Source: a virus. From it: a stretch of DNA of 26,128 bases. This document shows, piece after piece, positions 5,277 to 13,429 of this stretch. Within the stretch, counting starts at the first letter, position 1. Every line of letters starts with the position of its first letter. Position numbers and translations under genes: made by a program. The stretch covers positions 1 through 26,128 of IMG/VR virus record IMGVR_UViG_3300025769_000719. One strand, 5' to 3'. Under the pieces are notes generated by a model. The model saw nothing but the letters and a program-made list of their open reading frames with translations, ran no database searches and was not told the DNA's origin.

Positions 5277-5347
5277 TATGCTATCATTCCATCATAGACG
5301 GTTTTTAGGTCTTCTGCGCTTCCGGCAAGGTCGATCTGCTCATGCAA
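5276..5347 (-). CDS. Possible 23-aa micro-ORF coupling BppU-like and holin-like genes
   Basis: A TTG at 5347 opens a 23-codon frame (HEQIDLAGSAEDLKTVYDGM...) that overlaps the stop of the upstream gene and ends in TAATG, sharing one base with the ATG of the 58-aa membrane protein. GAGG lies about 10 nt upstream of the TTG. The exact fit between two genes, with protein-like composition, is suggestive. At this length chance cannot be excluded. Confidence 0.3.
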   Translation of the reverse strand: MHEQIDLAGSAEDLKTVYDGMIA

Positions 5348-5663
5348 TATCGCTCAACACCTCTACCCTAATATACCCGTCATTGGGGAATGTCTCGATA
5401 GTGCTGTCGGAGTAGGTGACTTCGAACTCACAGACGTAGCTACCAGCCGCGGCGGTATCGGCGGCTTGCCATGCATAGCGCACAAGGCCACTGGCGGCCG
5501 TCACCACCGTTGCCGCCGCATCAACAACAGTCGCCGTCGCGCCAGCCCGGCGCATATGGAAGCGAACCGACGCGCCGCTTAGATCGATTGCAACGCCTGC
5601 CGCCGTCGTCAGAGTCGCCTCTAAAATTGGCGAGGTGTCAGACCGCTTGATTTGGAAGGCCAT
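5340..5663 (-). CDS. BppU N-terminal-like virion protein (107 aa)
   Basis: The protein reads MAFQIKRSDTSPILEATL, then GVAIDLSGASVRFHMR, then a beta-rich YAWQAADTAAAGSYVCEFEV. This is the pattern of the N-terminal domain of phage baseplate upper protein BppU, a beta-sandwich that joins receptor-binding parts to the baseplate. Only this domain is present, so it may act as an adaptor. The start at 5663 was chosen from GGAG 9 nt upstream and the family start; the ORF extends to 5777 but that part reads through the preceding gene. It overlaps the repeat protein's 3' end by 26 nt. Confidence 0.72.
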   Translation of the reverse strand: MAFQIKRSDTSPILEATLTTAAGVAIDLSGASVRFHMRRAGATATVVDAAATVVTAASGLVRYAWQAADTAAAGSYVCEFEVTYSDSTIETFPNDGYIRVEVLSDIA

Positions 5664-6414
5664 TGATCGCCGCTCCGTTTCCGCTGGATTGAATGGCGGC
5701 AACATTCGCTGCCGATATTGATACGCGCACAACTCGCGCGGCACTGGCAGCGCCGAACGATGGAGCCAGCGCGCCAATCGTCAACGCCGAGACAGGAGCC
5801 GAGATCGTCGCCCCTGCCAATATACGCGGCGCTTGGCCAGCAACATCTATTGCCGCAATCGGAGCCGAAATCGTGACGCTTGCCGATATGCCGGGCACCA
5901 GGCTCGCGAGAGTGACGCCCGCAACCGGTGCCGAGATCGCAGCTCCAGCAGATATGCCGGGCGCTTGGCCTGCAATATCTATCGCCGCAACCGGTGCCGA
6001 AATCGTCGCCCCTGCCGATATACCCGGCGCTTGGCCAGCAACATCTATCGCCGCGACAGGAGCCGAGATTGTCGCCCCAGCAGATATGCCGGGCGCTTGG
6101 CCTGCAATATCTATCGCCGCAATTGGGGCCGAGATCGTGACGCTTGCCGTCACTGATACGGCAGGCGTTAGGCCAGCGACTGCCATGTCCGCAACGGGCG
6201 CGGAAACAACTGCCCCGATGGCAAGTCCCGGCGCTAGCGCGGCAATCGTAACGACTGCGGATGGGGCCGAAACTACCGCGCCTGCCGATAGGGCAGGGAC
6301 TAGGCCTGCAATTGATACAGCCGCCGATGGCGCGGAAATTGTGACGCCCGCCGCCGCTTCTGCCGCTGGCAGCGCCGCCAATGGCGCAGAGGCGAGAGCG
6401 GCGAAGCCTAGCAT
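5638..6414 (-). CDS. Repeat-rich tail-region protein with 22-residue beta-solenoid-like repeats
   Basis: A 258-residue Ala/Val/Ile/Gly-rich protein built of about ten units marked by an SAP motif at residues 9, 27, 49, 71, 95, 117, 139, 161, 183 and 205. The typical spacing is 22 residues, with a consensus close to TISAPVAAIDIAGQAPGISA. The alternating hydrophobic pattern fits a beta-solenoid or fibrous protein. The C-terminal 35 residues (RVVRVSISAANVAAIQ and on) do not repeat. It has almost no charged residues. The position between adhesin genes and a BppU-like gene suggests a structural or receptor-binding role at the tail tip, but I cannot name a family. It starts 3 nt after the preceding stop, with no strong Shine-Dalgarno. 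Confidence 0.72.
   Translation of the reverse strand: MLGFAALASAPLAALPAAEAAAGVTISAPSAAVSIAGLVPALSAGAVVSAPSAVVTIAALAPGLAIGAVVSAPVADMAVAGLTPAVSVTASVTISAPIAAIDIAGQAPGISAGATISAPVAAIDVAGQAPGISAGATISAPVAAIDIAGQAPGISAGAAISAPVAGVTLASLVPGISASVTISAPIAAIDVAGQAPRILAGATISAPVSALTIGALAPSFGAASAARVVRVSISAANVAAIQSSGNGAAINGLPNQAV
5749..6390 (-). repeat. 66-bp tandem coding repeat, about ten units
   Basis: Units of 66 bp repeat head to tail, with the central ones most alike (about 5930-6140 on the plus strand) and the outer ones diverged. Two units carry a 24- or 18-codon spacing instead of 22. The periodicity holds open a long antisense frame (5693-6421) that I consider a shadow. Confidence 0.88.
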
Positions 6415-6417
6415 GAA

Positions 6418-6744
6418 TTAGGTCCAGTATTTATCGGCGGCATAATCCGACGGGATCGGCTGCATTGACTCGAGCAAATCGGACTTCGCCCGGATTATCT
6501 GGATTGTCTCCCAGATAAGTTCCATCGCAAGGACTTCGTCGCGCTGCTCCTGCGTCAGGTTTGCCTCGCCAATGCGCAGGAGCTCAACCGAGCGGGCCAG
6601 GAGATTGCGCTGCCGGTAATCAGGTGCAATGGCAAGGATACGGCGGCTCGCTTCCTGCTTAACCATATCGGCTGTAGGGATTAGCTGCGGCAGGCTCCAA
6701 TCTGGAACCTCCAGAATCTGCCCGTTTTTTAGAACCGTTGCCAT
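6418..6744 (-). CDS. Small tail-region protein following an adhesin gene (108 aa)
   Basis: The protein starts [20 protein letters not shown] and has a helical core, VKQEASRRILAIAPDYRQRN, then LTQEQRDEVLAMELIWETIQIIRAKSDLLE. The IAPxYRQRN and IRAKSD patterns occur in small phage proteins encoded next to tail fibres. A role as fibre-associated or fibre-assembly protein is inferred from position only. It begins in a TGATG overlap with the stop of the upstream adhesin gene; an in-frame GTG at 6747 is directly before the ATG and less likely. Confidence 0.62.
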   Translation of the reverse strand: MATVLKNGQILEVPDWSLPQLIPTADMVKQEASRRILAIAPDYRQRNLLARSVELLRIGEANLTQEQRDEVLAMELIWETIQIIRAKSDLLESMQPIPSDYAADKYWT

Positions 6745-7541
6745 CACAACGTCTCCCGATAGCCGAACAACCGCACCTTGCCCGTTGCGATGTTGCCGGA
6801 ATGCTGACTAATCCGGATCGTATCTACCCGCGCAGTCATCTCGCGGCGGTTGCTGATAAATGCCGCGCTATCGTCAAAATCATAAAAGCCCTGCATCACG
6901 AACACATCATCTGAAACGGTGATCTCATAGACGGCGCTTTGTGGCGCGTTTGTGCCGCTGAATGTCGCCTGGATCGCAAGCATAAACGCGACGCCAGTGG
7001 TAGAAGTCCAAGTCACGCTGGTAGATCCGTAAGACAACCCCTGAGTGACAATCTTATGATCTCCGCTAGAAATGAACGTGCTTCCGCCGTCAGTTGAGAG
7101 CGTAACTCGCGTCTGTGCGCCGGTCGAAGATACACTGTTTGTCAGATCATCAATACACAACTTAAATCGAGTATATCCGGCAGGGATATCAATATCGATG
7201 GCGGAAACGGCAGTAGTAACCGTCTCCACGGCCAGCAAAACCAGCCCGCCTAAATCCTCGCCCGCCGCCGTGACAAAGACCGTGGCGCTGCCGCTTAGGC
7301 TGAGCAGCGAGCCGGTAGAACTTTCCAGCAGAGTGCGTGAGAGCGTCGTGCCGGATGCCGTGTATGTGCCAGTGCCGATCTCCCAGGCCGAGCCATCCTC
7401 GATGGTATAGCGCACAACGTCGCCGTCGCTGACGCCAGCAGCGGCGAACGTCTGGTACCCGGCCAGGGCCGACCCCAAGGTAATCGTGCCCGTGCCGGTA
7501 CTGGACGTGCCCACCTTGACGCGGTTGACTAATTTCACCAT
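6744..7541 (-). CDS. Tail fibre/adhesin-like protein (265 aa)
   Basis: The N-terminal half (about 1-95) contains [20 protein letters not shown], then [18 protein letters not shown], a module common in phage tail proteins. The C-terminal half (about 100-265) begins with [18 protein letters not shown], includes [15 protein letters not shown] and ends [12 protein letters not shown]. It resembles the end of the 323-aa adhesin encoded upstream, so the two probably share a receptor-binding domain fold. Known families of this type are virion surface proteins; the receptor is unknown. Confidence 0.72.
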   Translation of the reverse strand: MVKLVNRVKVGTSSTGTGTITLGSALAGYQTFAAAGVSDGDVVRYTIEDGSAWEIGTGTYTASGTTLSRTLLESSTGSLLSLSGSATVFVTAAGEDLGGLVLLAVETVTTAVSAIDIDIPAGYTRFKLCIDDLTNSVSSTGAQTRVTLSTDGGSTFISSGDHKIVTQGLSYGSTSVTWTSTTGVAFMLAIQATFSGTNAPQSAVYEITVSDDVFVMQGFYDFDDSAAFISNRREMTARVDTIRISQHSGNIATGKVRLFGYRETL

Positions 7542-7556
7542 CAGCGCGGCTCAGTC

Positions 7557-7994
7557 CTAGGTGTAAGTAAACGTAAAGATGCCGCTCGCGTTCCACGTCA
7601 CCTTAAAATCGGCACCGTCTGTCGCCGTTTGCGTGCCGTCGAAATCGATATATGCAAGCGGCGGATCGTTGGCGTCGGTGTCGTTGTAGATGACTCCATA
7701 TGCGGCGGCGATAGATCCACCGGATGCCGTCCATGTCACGTCGTCAGCGTCGAATTTTGCGTCATTCGTCGTGACAGTCGTCACCGCGACGTTGGCCAGA
7801 GCCTGCCCGCCTGCGGTGTAGCCGGTGCCGGCGGTTGCCTCGGTACCGGTAGCATCGACTTCAGCGAGCGTCGTATCAGTCACGTCCGGTGTCAGCGCGC
7901 TGTACAGCTTGATCTTGTAACTATCGCTACTGCTATTCGCGCCGCTCGCGAACAACTGGGCGGTGTGGTTGAAAAGGGTGATCGTGACGGCCAT
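7557..7994 (-). CDS. Virion protein of unknown role (145 aa)
   Basis: This protein matches a pattern I recognise from many tailed phages: an N-terminal MAVTITLFNHTAQLFASG, then SDSYKIKLYSA, GTGYTAGGQALANVAV, DADDVTWTASGGSIAAAYGV and ending in AYIDFDG plus a beta-rich tail. These are thought to be virion or decoration proteins, but the function is not established to my knowledge. An excellent Shine-Dalgarno (AGGAGG at 8001-8006, 6 nt spacing) suggests strong translation. It follows a 61-nt non-coding gap (7995-8055) in which I see nothing else I can support. Confidence 0.72.
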   Translation of the reverse strand: MAVTITLFNHTAQLFASGANSSSDSYKIKLYSALTPDVTDTTLAEVDATGTEATAGTGYTAGGQALANVAVTTVTTNDAKFDADDVTWTASGGSIAAAYGVIYNDTDANDPPLAYIDFDGTQTATDGADFKVTWNASGIFTFTYT

Positions 7995-8055
7995 TTGCGC
8001 CTCCTATTTGACGTTTGATCTGTAGCAAAAAACTATACCGCTGGCAATCATGCGA

Positions 8056-8406
8056 TCAGTCATTGCTCCATGCTCCAAGTTTGGACCGCACGGCGGCTCG
8101 TAATTGCGCAGGCGAGATTTTTGCAACGCCACGCGCCGCCCGCTCCTGATTCAGCCCGTCCAACAATGTCAGGGCGAGCGCTTTCAGTAGCTTTAGTTGC
8201 CCGCTGTTGGCGTCGTCAAACAGTGGCCGAAGCATATCTTCTTCGGCTTTGCCTTCAGGCGTTAGCGCGGCGCGCCGAGCGGCCTCTGTGGTGGCGGCGT
8301 CTTGTTCCGCAGCAATTGCGGCTTCCTCCGCAGGGGATAGTGGAACCAGCGACTCCTTGATTTTGCCGGTTGTCGCATTGCGTTCGATAATCAGTTTGGT
8401 GGCCAT
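8056..8406 (-). CDS. Small helical protein following the first adhesin gene (116 aa)
   Basis: The protein starts MATKLIIERNATTGKIKESLVPL, then an Ala/Glu-rich helix (LSPAEEAAIAAEQDAATTEA) and a C-terminal helical part (GQLKLLKALALTLLDGLNQE, later SPAQLRAAVRSKL). It directly follows the 323-aa adhesin and may help its assembly, a role inferred only from position. The start at 8406 was chosen for the AGGAC repeats just upstream and the fit with the preceding stop, 8 nt away; the ORF extends to 8520 but that part is a shadow of the adhesin gene. Confidence 0.6.
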   Translation of the reverse strand: MATKLIIERNATTGKIKESLVPLSPAEEAAIAAEQDAATTEAARRAALTPEGKAEEDMLRPLFDDANSGQLKLLKALALTLLDGLNQERAARGVAKISPAQLRAAVRSKLGAWSND

Positions 8407-8414
8407 GTCCTGTC

Positions 8415-9386
8415 CTAACTGTTCTTGATGGCGTAGAGGCTTATTGTGCCTTGGTTTCCGAAGGTGCCGGCACCAAAATAAAGCCGAACGGCATTTACCG
8501 CTGCGCTGGCATCTCGACACCCCCCGAGTTGACTACTAAAAATAGCTCCAGACGAGGTTCGACCGACGATTTCCCAGGCTGCATAGGAGGGCAAGGCCAG
8601 ATGTGGATAATACAGCGTGATGGTGCCCGAAATCCCTTCATCTGATCCGTTGCCAACGCTTTGACCGCCCGATACGGCCAAATAACTTGACGTCGTAGAG
8701 GAGCCTCCCCAAACGTAGTTGGTGCTGCCACTGTCAAAAGTAGAACCGCCGTTTGCACTGGTGCGCATACGAAATTCGGTATTTTGGGTACTGCGAATGT
8801 TTGCAAACCGGATCGAATAAATGTCGTACGCGCTACTGTCAAAGCCTGTAATGTCAATGGTTGCTGGCGATCCAGCCACATCAGTCGTGGACAGCAGCTT
8901 CATCGCGCCGCCGTCTTCAACCTGCCAGGAAGGCAACGCGCCAGCGCCGTTTGACTTCAGCACATAGTCAGCCGTGCCGGGGGTTATAACCGTCGCAACG
9001 CCGGAAGCGTCCCAGGAGAGCAGAGCGCCATCCGTGTTATTTGCAAACTTGGCCACGGTCAGTGTGGCATTCGCCACCTTGGCCGCGGTAACAGCAAGAT
9101 TGTTGATGCGAGCCGTGGTGATAAAGCTATTGTTGATGACCCACTCAACCACGTTGGTCGAGGCATTTACAGTGCCAAGCGTGATGTCGCCGCTTCCATC
9201 ATACAGCTTCAAAACCCACGGGGTAGAAGTTGTGTCGATCCACATCATGCCGGATACGGCATAGCTTGGCCGGCTGCTGCCAGAGTGGAGGCTGTGCAGC
9301 GCAGACCGCCAGGAGTTCAGATCGGACGCAAGCGCCGTGCCTGATTTGGTGCTTGCATTGATTGTGCCAAAATCATACTGGCTCAT
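8415..9386 (-). CDS. Tail fibre/adhesin protein (323 aa)
   Basis: The N-terminus (MSQYDFGTINASTKSGTALA, then LNSWRSALHSLHSGSSRPSY, VSGMMWIDTT) is a tail-fibre attachment pattern seen in phage and prophage fibres. The middle (about 85-150) is rich in Thr, Ala and Asn, as in trimeric fibre shafts. The C-terminal domain (about 165-323) starts TIDITGFDSSAYDIYSIRFA, contains SANGGSTFDSG and ends GTISLYAIKNS, and is probably the receptor-binding head. It starts at the base after the stop of the J-like protein (TAAATG). Confidence 0.78.
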   Translation of the reverse strand: MSQYDFGTINASTKSGTALASDLNSWRSALHSLHSGSSRPSYAVSGMMWIDTTSTPWVLKLYDGSGDITLGTVNASTNVVEWVINNSFITTARINNLAVTAAKVANATLTVAKFANNTDGALLSWDASGVATVITPGTADYVLKSNGAGALPSWQVEDGGAMKLLSTTDVAGSPATIDITGFDSSAYDIYSIRFANIRSTQNTEFRMRTSANGGSTFDSGSTNYVWGGSSTTSSYLAVSGGQSVGNGSDEGISGTITLYYPHLALPSYAAWEIVGRTSSGAIFSSQLGGCRDASAAVNAVRLYFGAGTFGNQGTISLYAIKNS

Positions 9387-12300
9387 TTAGGTGCCTCTCT
9401 CACGGCCATAGCCGACTGCTACATAGTCAAACGTGCGGTCCAGTGGATTGTTGCTACTGTCGAAAAACGAAACCGTAAAGCCGGTTCGGCTTTTGCTGGT
9501 AACGGTAAAATAATCTCCCGTTGCCATGTCTTGCGGGGTCACCGTCACAGACTTTAGCGCATAAAAGGCTGGGCTGAAAGTGACAGCATACGCCGCCGCC
9601 GTTCCGATTGTTATGTCATCCCCGGTCTGATAGATGTTCGGAGCCTCGACATCAACGGAAAGCGCCGTAATAGTAGGCGTGACGTTCTCCTCCAGGCTAC
9701 TCAGCTTGACCCGGAATTTCAAATGGCGAGCCGTGTACTCGCCGGTTGCTGATAACGCCTTCCAGTCGCCGTAAACAGGCGTGCCGTTGTCGTCCATGCT
9801 AAAAGCGACCTGAAACTCGACATTGACTTGATCTGGATCAACGTTGCCACCAAGAGTCGCTACAGAAGCAAGTGTCGTCCAGTCCGACATGAAGCCAAGA
9901 TTGGCATCAACGCCAGCCGTTACGCTCGGTGACACTCGTGTTGTCGTGACAATGCCAAGATCAACCTCATTCTGGAACTCATAATAGCCCAAACTGGGGT
10001 AAGTGCCGTCGGGGTTCGCGGCGATCTTTAGCGTAGAGCCGTCGACCGTCGTTGTCGTCTTGGTGCCGGCAAAGCCGGGGTCTTCAGTTTCAGTCTGGAG
10101 TGTGTTGTATATTTCAGGATCTTCAACCGTGCTGTTGGCATAAACCGCAGTCGATGATCGAGCCCCATTAACATCTATTGGCTTGATCGCATAGGTTCCG
10201 TTGCGTGTTGGCACGGCGAAAGAGCGCACCAATCGGGGCAGCAACGGACCCAGTGGAGTCATTTGTGACCAGTTGGTTACGTCTGGATCTGGATGATAAC
10301 GCAACTCGAAGTTTACCAGGTCAACCGGCGGGCTGGAATAGACCCATTCGGCATAGGTGAATGGGCCGATATTTTTGACCAGCAAACTATCAATCGCAGT
10401 CGGAGGATTGATGGTGCCGGTGACGATATGGTTTGTTTCAGTTCGCCATTGCGAAGTCGCGCCAGCAGCATCAATAGCCTGCACGCCAATATCGTATCCC
10501 TGACCGACAATAACGTCGTCAATCAGCCAGGACGTTGTGTCGGTCAAAAGCGGCGAGTATTGAAAATCAACATCCGTATTATATTCACGCCAGCGCACAC
10601 GATAAGCCGTGGTCGTTGTCGAGCGATAGCCCGAAGTCGCCGGGTCAACAGCGCCAGGACGGAACTGCACCAAGATGGTCGGGACGAATTCACCGTTTGC
10701 GGTCTGCCGCAAGACGGTTTCGTCCGAAATTATCTCGTCAATAATTGGGGTTGTCGGGCCTTGATAGGCGCGCGTGCTGCCGGCGCTAAGAACCGACGTG
10801 TAAGAAGGAATGCTTGTAGCCGCATTAAACACTTCGGGAGCATAGGGCATCGCCGTTATCGTTGCGTTCATGTCATCGGTAGGCTCGATAGCGTGAACAA
10901 TCAGATCCAGAGTTTCACTATCCAGAACCCCGAACATGAAAAGATCGCCAACCTCTGGTGCAGTTGTGTCGATGTCAGCGGGATTGAGGCCGATAGTGGT
11001 GGTCGTCCCCGGCACATACAGGACGTTGCGCAGAACATCTGTGCCATCAGCAAGCCGGAAACGCACTACATGATCTAGCGCGCCCGCCATCGTGACCTCT
11101 TGGTCAAGCGTAAGCTCTTGATCTGAGCCGGTAACGGTCACGCTTTTTACACGGCCAAACGCAGTGCCGATTTTCGGGATATCGTGACTGAGCCGAATGC
11201 GATCTCCCCGGACGCAGATCAGATGTTCCAGATCAGCCTTAAAGGTGAAGATCTCGGGGCGTAGCCGCACGATAGCCAGATATTCGCGCGCCAGCTTGTA
11301 GGCATGATCGGCATTCTGAACACCTGTCAGTTCCAGGCTTTCAAACAACGTAGCATTCGCGCTGGTGTAGCCATCATCGTAAACGATCCGCTCGTCCACT
11401 TGATATTCGGCATCCTCGTTGACGAAGCGAACCCGAAGTGCGTGTGGCTGATCGGGGAAAAGCCTAGACCCCGTAAAGCCCCATGAATTGCGCGGGGTAA
11501 AATGCTGCGTGACCGTCGATTTCACATTGTCGATAACGACGCCCCACAGCCCGTCCACGACGCTTATGCTAGCCCGACCCGCTTGCGCGATCTGCACCAG
11601 CAGATCTCGGACTGACGTTTCGTAGTCGATAACATGACCGAAGGTGTAGCTGTTGGCATCGCAATAACTCCACCATTCCGCCAGCCGCGTATCGTCAACA
11701 GCCGCCGCACTAAGCGCCTTGGCATTCTGCCCGCTTGTCAGCACAAAACGGAAGATGTCAGCAGGGTTGCGGCTGTAACCGACGGTATCCCAATCGTCCG
11801 CGGTAGGGTCGTACATTGGGATTTCGGCTTCCACGATCCCGTTGATTTGATCCAGCACGCCATTTAGCTGATCGGTCGCGCGAACGCGAATCACTGAATA
11901 ACAAAGCCCCGGAAGTGTGACGGGGTCGGCGTTCTGGAAAGATCGCAGCGCCGTCCAAGTCGGGACATAGCGGTCGTTGTTGCCGTCATAGGATGGATTG
12001 TCCGCCTTAATGCGCACATTGTAGGCATCTCGATCAACTGCCACGCGCCAGGATTTGCGATAGGGTTGCACTGTATTGGCCGACACGATTTCGGCGTTTA
12101 CGAGTCTGGTCCAAGGATCGCCGCTCGCGGCGCTGGTCGAGCGATATTCAATCGTTATCTGAATGGTGTTCGTGGCATAGTCGCCGCGATCTGTGACGTG
12201 CAGCAGCCCCTGACGCCACGTTAGGGTGACGCCGATCTCATCCGTGTCAATGGGCGTTGTGCGTTCCGTGAAAGATCCAGCCCCATTTTCATCAAGTGAA

Positions 12301-13022
12301 AGTTCGATGCTAAGATCTTCCTGGCGGGCAACATTCGGATACAGCACAGAGTCAACGTCGGTGCCGGGATCGCCAGGTATTGTTTCGATTTCATAATCAT
12401 CATAGCTGCTTAATAGAGTGTCGCCGACCTTGATATCGGTCACCCGCAGCGGGCCGTAACCCCACACGACCATCATACGCAGATACTGATCTTTCCCGAC
12501 GATCTCGGTGTAGGGATTTGCGCCATACGGCGGAACATAGCGCGATTTGCCGAGTGGGCGAGGGACCACTCCATAGCGTTTTGGGCGATTACGAGCGCCG
12601 CGGATATCATAAACCGTTGCCTCATTTGGTCGATCCGGCGCGCTAATCTCAGGTGGCGACGGCGCAAACAGCATATTCACAAGGAAGCTGAGTGCCGAAG
12701 TAAGAATTGTCGTCAAAACGGCGGCAAAAATCTTTGCGCCAAGCACCCCAAGCAACGGAACAAAGGGAGCCGCTGGTATATGCAACTGCGCCTTCAGATA
12801 AACTGTCGTGCCACCGTTCGGGAAAATACGGTTGAATTTATCCGACCGGATTTCATGCGGTCCGATCCAGGCGGTGTAGCTGGTGCTTGGATATTTCCGG
12901 GCTTCGATTTCCTCAATCGCTCCGGCAATGCTTTTGGATGACGGGCAATCGAAAATTACCCGCTCCTCGCGAAACGGATTTGGGACCGCGACAACGCGAT
13001 AGGTAGAGAGTTCCGGCGTCAC
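9387..13022 (-). CDS. Tail tip/central fibre protein, host-specificity J-like (1211 aa)
   Basis: This is the largest gene and forms the tail tip that contacts the host. The N-terminal 80 residues look like a small beta-grasp domain, followed by a strongly hydrophobic stretch (about 87-119) and then the J core (about 130-640, including TVYDIRGARNRPKRYGVVPR, WGYGPLRVTDIKVGDTLL). In lambda the small hydrophobic-containing protein (gpI) is separate, so this may be an I-J type fusion. Later regions look like fibronectin-like beta domains (about 750-950), and the C-terminus ends in a lectin-like module (FSPAFYALKSVTVTP to FDYVAVGYG). The GTG start overlaps the NlpC/P60 stop (GTGA). Confidence 0.9.
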   Translation of the reverse strand: MTPELSTYRVVAVPNPFREERVIFDCPSSKSIAGAIEEIEARKYPSTSYTAWIGPHEIRSDKFNRIFPNGGTTVYLKAQLHIPAAPFVPLLGVLGAKIFAAVLTTILTSALSFLVNMLFAPSPPEISAPDRPNEATVYDIRGARNRPKRYGVVPRPLGKSRYVPPYGANPYTEIVGKDQYLRMMVVWGYGPLRVTDIKVGDTLLSSYDDYEIETIPGDPGTDVDSVLYPNVARQEDLSIELSLDENGAGSFTERTTPIDTDEIGVTLTWRQGLLHVTDRGDYATNTIQITIEYRSTSAASGDPWTRLVNAEIVSANTVQPYRKSWRVAVDRDAYNVRIKADNPSYDGNNDRYVPTWTALRSFQNADPVTLPGLCYSVIRVRATDQLNGVLDQINGIVEAEIPMYDPTADDWDTVGYSRNPADIFRFVLTSGQNAKALSAAAVDDTRLAEWWSYCDANSYTFGHVIDYETSVRDLLVQIAQAGRASISVVDGLWGVVIDNVKSTVTQHFTPRNSWGFTGSRLFPDQPHALRVRFVNEDAEYQVDERIVYDDGYTSANATLFESLELTGVQNADHAYKLAREYLAIVRLRPEIFTFKADLEHLICVRGDRIRLSHDIPKIGTAFGRVKSVTVTGSDQELTLDQEVTMAGALDHVVRFRLADGTDVLRNVLYVPGTTTTIGLNPADIDTTAPEVGDLFMFGVLDSETLDLIVHAIEPTDDMNATITAMPYAPEVFNAATSIPSYTSVLSAGSTRAYQGPTTPIIDEIISDETVLRQTANGEFVPTILVQFRPGAVDPATSGYRSTTTTAYRVRWREYNTDVDFQYSPLLTDTTSWLIDDVIVGQGYDIGVQAIDAAGATSQWRTETNHIVTGTINPPTAIDSLLVKNIGPFTYAEWVYSSPPVDLVNFELRYHPDPDVTNWSQMTPLGPLLPRLVRSFAVPTRNGTYAIKPIDVNGARSSTAVYANSTVEDPEIYNTLQTETEDPGFAGTKTTTTVDGSTLKIAANPDGTYPSLGYYEFQNEVDLGIVTTTRVSPSVTAGVDANLGFMSDWTTLASVATLGGNVDPDQVNVEFQVAFSMDDNGTPVYGDWKALSATGEYTARHLKFRVKLSSLEENVTPTITALSVDVEAPNIYQTGDDITIGTAAAYAVTFSPAFYALKSVTVTPQDMATGDYFTVTSKSRTGFTVSFFDSSNNPLDRTFDYVAVGYGRERGT

Positions 13023-13429
13023 CTATTCGGCCTCCGATAGTATTGGATCGGTCGCCACGCATTTTCAGGCCGGCGAATGTCCATAATGCAGGAGTCGGAG
13101 CCTTCCTGCAAATGCAGGATTTTGTGCGGATTCTGCACAACAATGCCCACGTGGTTCGCCATTCGCCTGCCGTTCTGGACCGCCCACATGTGCAGAACGT
13201 CGCCATCCTGCGGGTCGTCGGTGGGCTCGGTTATTTTCTGGATCTCGCCTTCCGCGGGGATCTCCCCGCCGCGCAATGCCTTGGCAATATGCGCCCGATG
13301 CTCAGGAAGCTGAATGTCGAACACTTCGCGATAAACTAGCCGCAGCAGTCCGTAGCAGTCGCACCCATCCCGGCTGCTGTGCAGCAGCTTTGCCGGAATG
13401 CCGACATATTGGGCCGACCAATGGTTCAT
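13019..13429 (-). CDS. NlpC/P60-type cell-wall peptidase of the tail
   Basis: A 136-residue cysteine peptidase of the NlpC/P60 family, which in siphoviruses sits in the tail tip and cuts peptidoglycan peptides during entry. The catalytic cysteine is C25 in GCDCYGLLRLVY (residues 22-33), and the conserved histidine is H93 in NHVGIVV. The family usually has GVDCWG at this point; the extra C23 is unusual but not disabling. The ATG at 13429 forms a TGATG overlap with the previous stop; an in-frame TTG at 13432 precedes it. Confidence 0.88.
   Translation of the reverse strand: MNHWSAQYVGIPAKLLHSSRDGCDCYGLLRLVYREVFDIQLPEHRAHIAKALRGGEIPAEGEIQKITEPTDDPQDGDVLHMWAVQNGRRMANHVGIVVQNPHKILHLQEGSDSCIMDIRRPENAWRPIQYYRRPNR

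Noticed and set aside
5749-6390. CRISPR-like array
   Set aside because: The units are adjacent with no spacers and lie in frame in a coding gene.
5693-6421. 242-aa plus-strand ORF opposite the 66-bp repeat gene
   Set aside because: It is kept open by the repeat periodicity, has no plausible start signal or neighbours on that strand, and the minus-strand frame fits the operon.
7995-8055. Promoter in the 61-nt gap (TATAGT-like box)
   Set aside because: A single -10-like hexamer without a properly spaced -35; not supportable by eye.
10293-11078. 261-aa plus-strand ORF antisense to the tail tip gene
   Set aside because: Composition is that of an antisense shadow, with no motifs and no coupled neighbours.
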